From Patescibacteria group bacterium (GTDB lineage: Bacteria > Patescibacteriota > Minisyncoccia > Minisyncoccales > JAHIOY01): a stretch of DNA of 5,928 bases. Position numbers and translations under genes: made by a program. Under the pieces are notes generated by a model that was given only the letters and a program-made list of their open reading frames with translations, made no database searches and was not told the DNA's origin. The stretch spans positions 1 to 5,928 of the forward strand of contig JAHIOY010000118.1 of the NCBI GenBank assembly GCA_018894495.1, written 5' to 3'. Each line of letters begins with the position of its first letter. Positions within the stretch are counted from its first letter, which is position 1. Shown here piece by piece: positions 4,635-5,928 of this stretch.

Positions 4635-5928
4635 TTTTTGATTATTTCTTCTGTTTTTTCAACTGAAAATCCAATATAATTTCTGTAATCCATTATTTTT
4701 TCTAATTCCTTTTGATTTAGATATTTTAAAACCTCTTTGTTTCTCAAAAGAATTTCTTTTAAATTTTTGTTTTCCGAAAAAGATTGAATTGAACTCTTTC
4801 TCAAAACTTCATGGGCATCTTGTCTTGCCATGCCCTTCTTCACCAATTCGGTAACAACTGCCTCAGCCAATATCCCTCCCCTTGTCAATTCTAAATTTCG
4901 TCTTATGTTTTCCGGAAAGACCCTTAGGCCGCTCAAGAGCTTATTAATTCTTCCTAAAATGTCGTCCATTAAAATAAAAACGGTCGGCAAAATTGCTCTC
5001 TCGGCCGCCGAATTGGTCAAGTCCCTTTCGTGTTCCAGAGCAATATTTTCCAAAGCCGGGTAAACGCAAGAGCGAATTACTCTCACATTGCCGCAGATAT
5101 TTTCCGATTCCCAGGGATTTCTTTTTTGGGGCATAGCCGAAGAACCGACCTGTTTTTCGCCAAAGGGCTCGGCCAATTCTGAAATTTCAGTTCTTTGAAG
5201 GTTTCTGATTTCCTTGGCTATTTGTTCAATTGTTCCGGCAAACACCGCTATGTCGCAGATGAGTCGGGCAATGTTTTCCCTCGGCGCTACCTGAGTGGAA
5301 ATATCAACCGCTTCCAGACCCAGTTTTTTCATTATTGCCTTTTCAAATTTTTCATCCAAGCCAAAATTTTTTTGGGCGGCGTAATTCCCAACCGCGCCTG
5401 AAAATTTGCCTAAAATATATTTTTTGTCTTCGCCTAATTTTTTTATATTCTCCCCTATTTTGTCCGCATAATTGGCAAATTTAAAACCGAGACTGATTGG
5501 AATCGCATGCTGACCGTGAGTTCTGCCAATCATAATTAAGTTCTTATATTTTTGGCAAATATTCAAACAAGTTCTCAATAACTCTTTGCCTTTCTTTAAC
5601 AAAATTTCGGTTGCTTCTTTTATTTGCAATGCTTGTGCCGTATCAACAATATCATAACTGGTGGCGGTTAAATGAACATATTTTCCTGCCTTGCCGCAAA
5701 CCTCGGTTAAAGCCCTGACCATTGCCATCACGTCGTGCTTTGTTTCTTTTTCAATTTCTTTTACTCGGGCTAATTTGACAAATTTTAAATTGGCTTTTTC
5801 CGTTATAATTTTGGCTGTTTTTTTTGAAATTTGGCCAAAGTCGGCCAGGGTCTCAGCCAAAGCCGCCTCAACTTTCAGTTGATATTCCAGCCGCTTTTCC
5901 TCCTCAAAAATCTCTTTCATCTCCTTTG
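4601..5928 (-). CDS. purB: Adenylosuccinate lyase, 5' end cut off by window edge
   Basis: This enzyme cleaves SAICAR to AICAR plus fumarate and adenylosuccinate to AMP plus fumarate, in the cytoplasm as a homotetramer. Counting from the ATG at 5920, the frame shows the superfamily landmarks in order: KHDVMA (H62), TSYDIVDT (87-94), GRTHGQHA (H135 and H138, catalytic histidine region), and the fumarase/lyase signature loop GSSAMPQKRNP (259-269) with its catalytic serine. A helical C-terminal domain follows to residue 439. The ATG at 5918-5920 is probably not the true start. The frame stays open to the window edge (codons AAG GAG precede it), and the EMKEIFEEEKRL stretch matches the internal 'PEM..IW.EE.R' region that normally follows about ten more residues. 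The AAGGAG abutting that ATG would also have no usable spacing. I therefore mark the gene 5'-partial. Its last 34 bases overlap purC. Family identity is very secure. Confidence 0.97.
   Translation of the reverse strand, partial: KEMKEIFEEEKRLEYQLKVEAALAETLADFGQISKKTAKIITEKANLKFVKLARVKEIEKETKHDVMAMVRALTEVCGKAGKYVHLTATSYDIVDTAQALQIKEATEILLKKGKELLRTCLNICQKYKNLIMIGRTHGQHAIPISLGFKFANYADKIGENIKKLGEDKKYILGKFSGAVGNYAAQKNFGLDEKFEKAIMKKLGLEAVDISTQVAPRENIARLICDIAVFAGTIEQIAKEIRNLQRTEISELAEPFGEKQVGSSAMPQKRNPWESENICGNVRVIRSCVYPALENIALEHERDLTNSAAERAILPTVFILMDDILGRINKLLSGLRVFPENIRRNLELTRGGILAEAVVTELVKKGMARQDAHEVLRKSSIQSFSENKNLKEILLRNKEVLKYLNQKELEKIMDYRNYIGFSVEKTEEIIKKWQPFIKQISP

Noticed and set aside
4830..5882. 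Plus-strand open frames opposite purB
   Set aside because: purB is certain on the minus strand by its catalytic motifs; the opposite frames are short and have no supporting features.

Overview
The window is AT-rich bacterial DNA. Every protein gene I can support lies on the minus strand. The best guess at the source is a Candidate Phyla Radiation (Patescibacteria, Parcubacteria-like) genome. Three things suggest this: a C-terminal module resembling the VirB2-like 'T4SS pilin' proteins of that group, Ig-like domains of the GQ..L.W...P..TTTY type seen in their surface proteins, and a small coiled-coil protein ending in a sequence of a kind I associate with the same lineage. This placement rests on family recognition only; no marker gene is present.

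Layout in transcription order, from the high-coordinate end: (1) purB (adenylosuccinate lyase), cut by the window edge and lacking its first codons; (2) purC (SAICAR synthase), whose start overlaps the end of purB by 34 bases; (3) after 15 bases, a 205-residue membrane-anchored protein with a possible VirB8/NTF2-like outer domain; (4) after 40 bases that hold a strong GC-rich hairpin, a 792-residue secreted multidomain protein ending in a two-helix pilin-like module; (5) a 171-base gap ending in a near-consensus sigma-70 promoter; (6) a small coiled-coil protein gene whose ATG sits so close to the -10 box that its mRNA should be leaderless. The last 193 bases hold no gene. They carry a 17-base palindrome, a 12-base direct repeat with a 24-base period, and a 46-base interrupted palindrome at the window edge, possibly the end of a mobile element.

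purC and purB encode consecutive steps of IMP synthesis (CAIR to SAICAR to AICAR), and purB also completes AMP synthesis. The next two genes look like cell-surface or type IV secretion/pilus-like components. They are close enough to be co-transcribed with the purine genes, but the hairpin between genes 3 and 4 may uncouple them. The point most worth following up is the large protein: a disulfide-rich, adhesin-like ectodomain fused to a pilin-like membrane module, next to a candidate VirB8-like partner.
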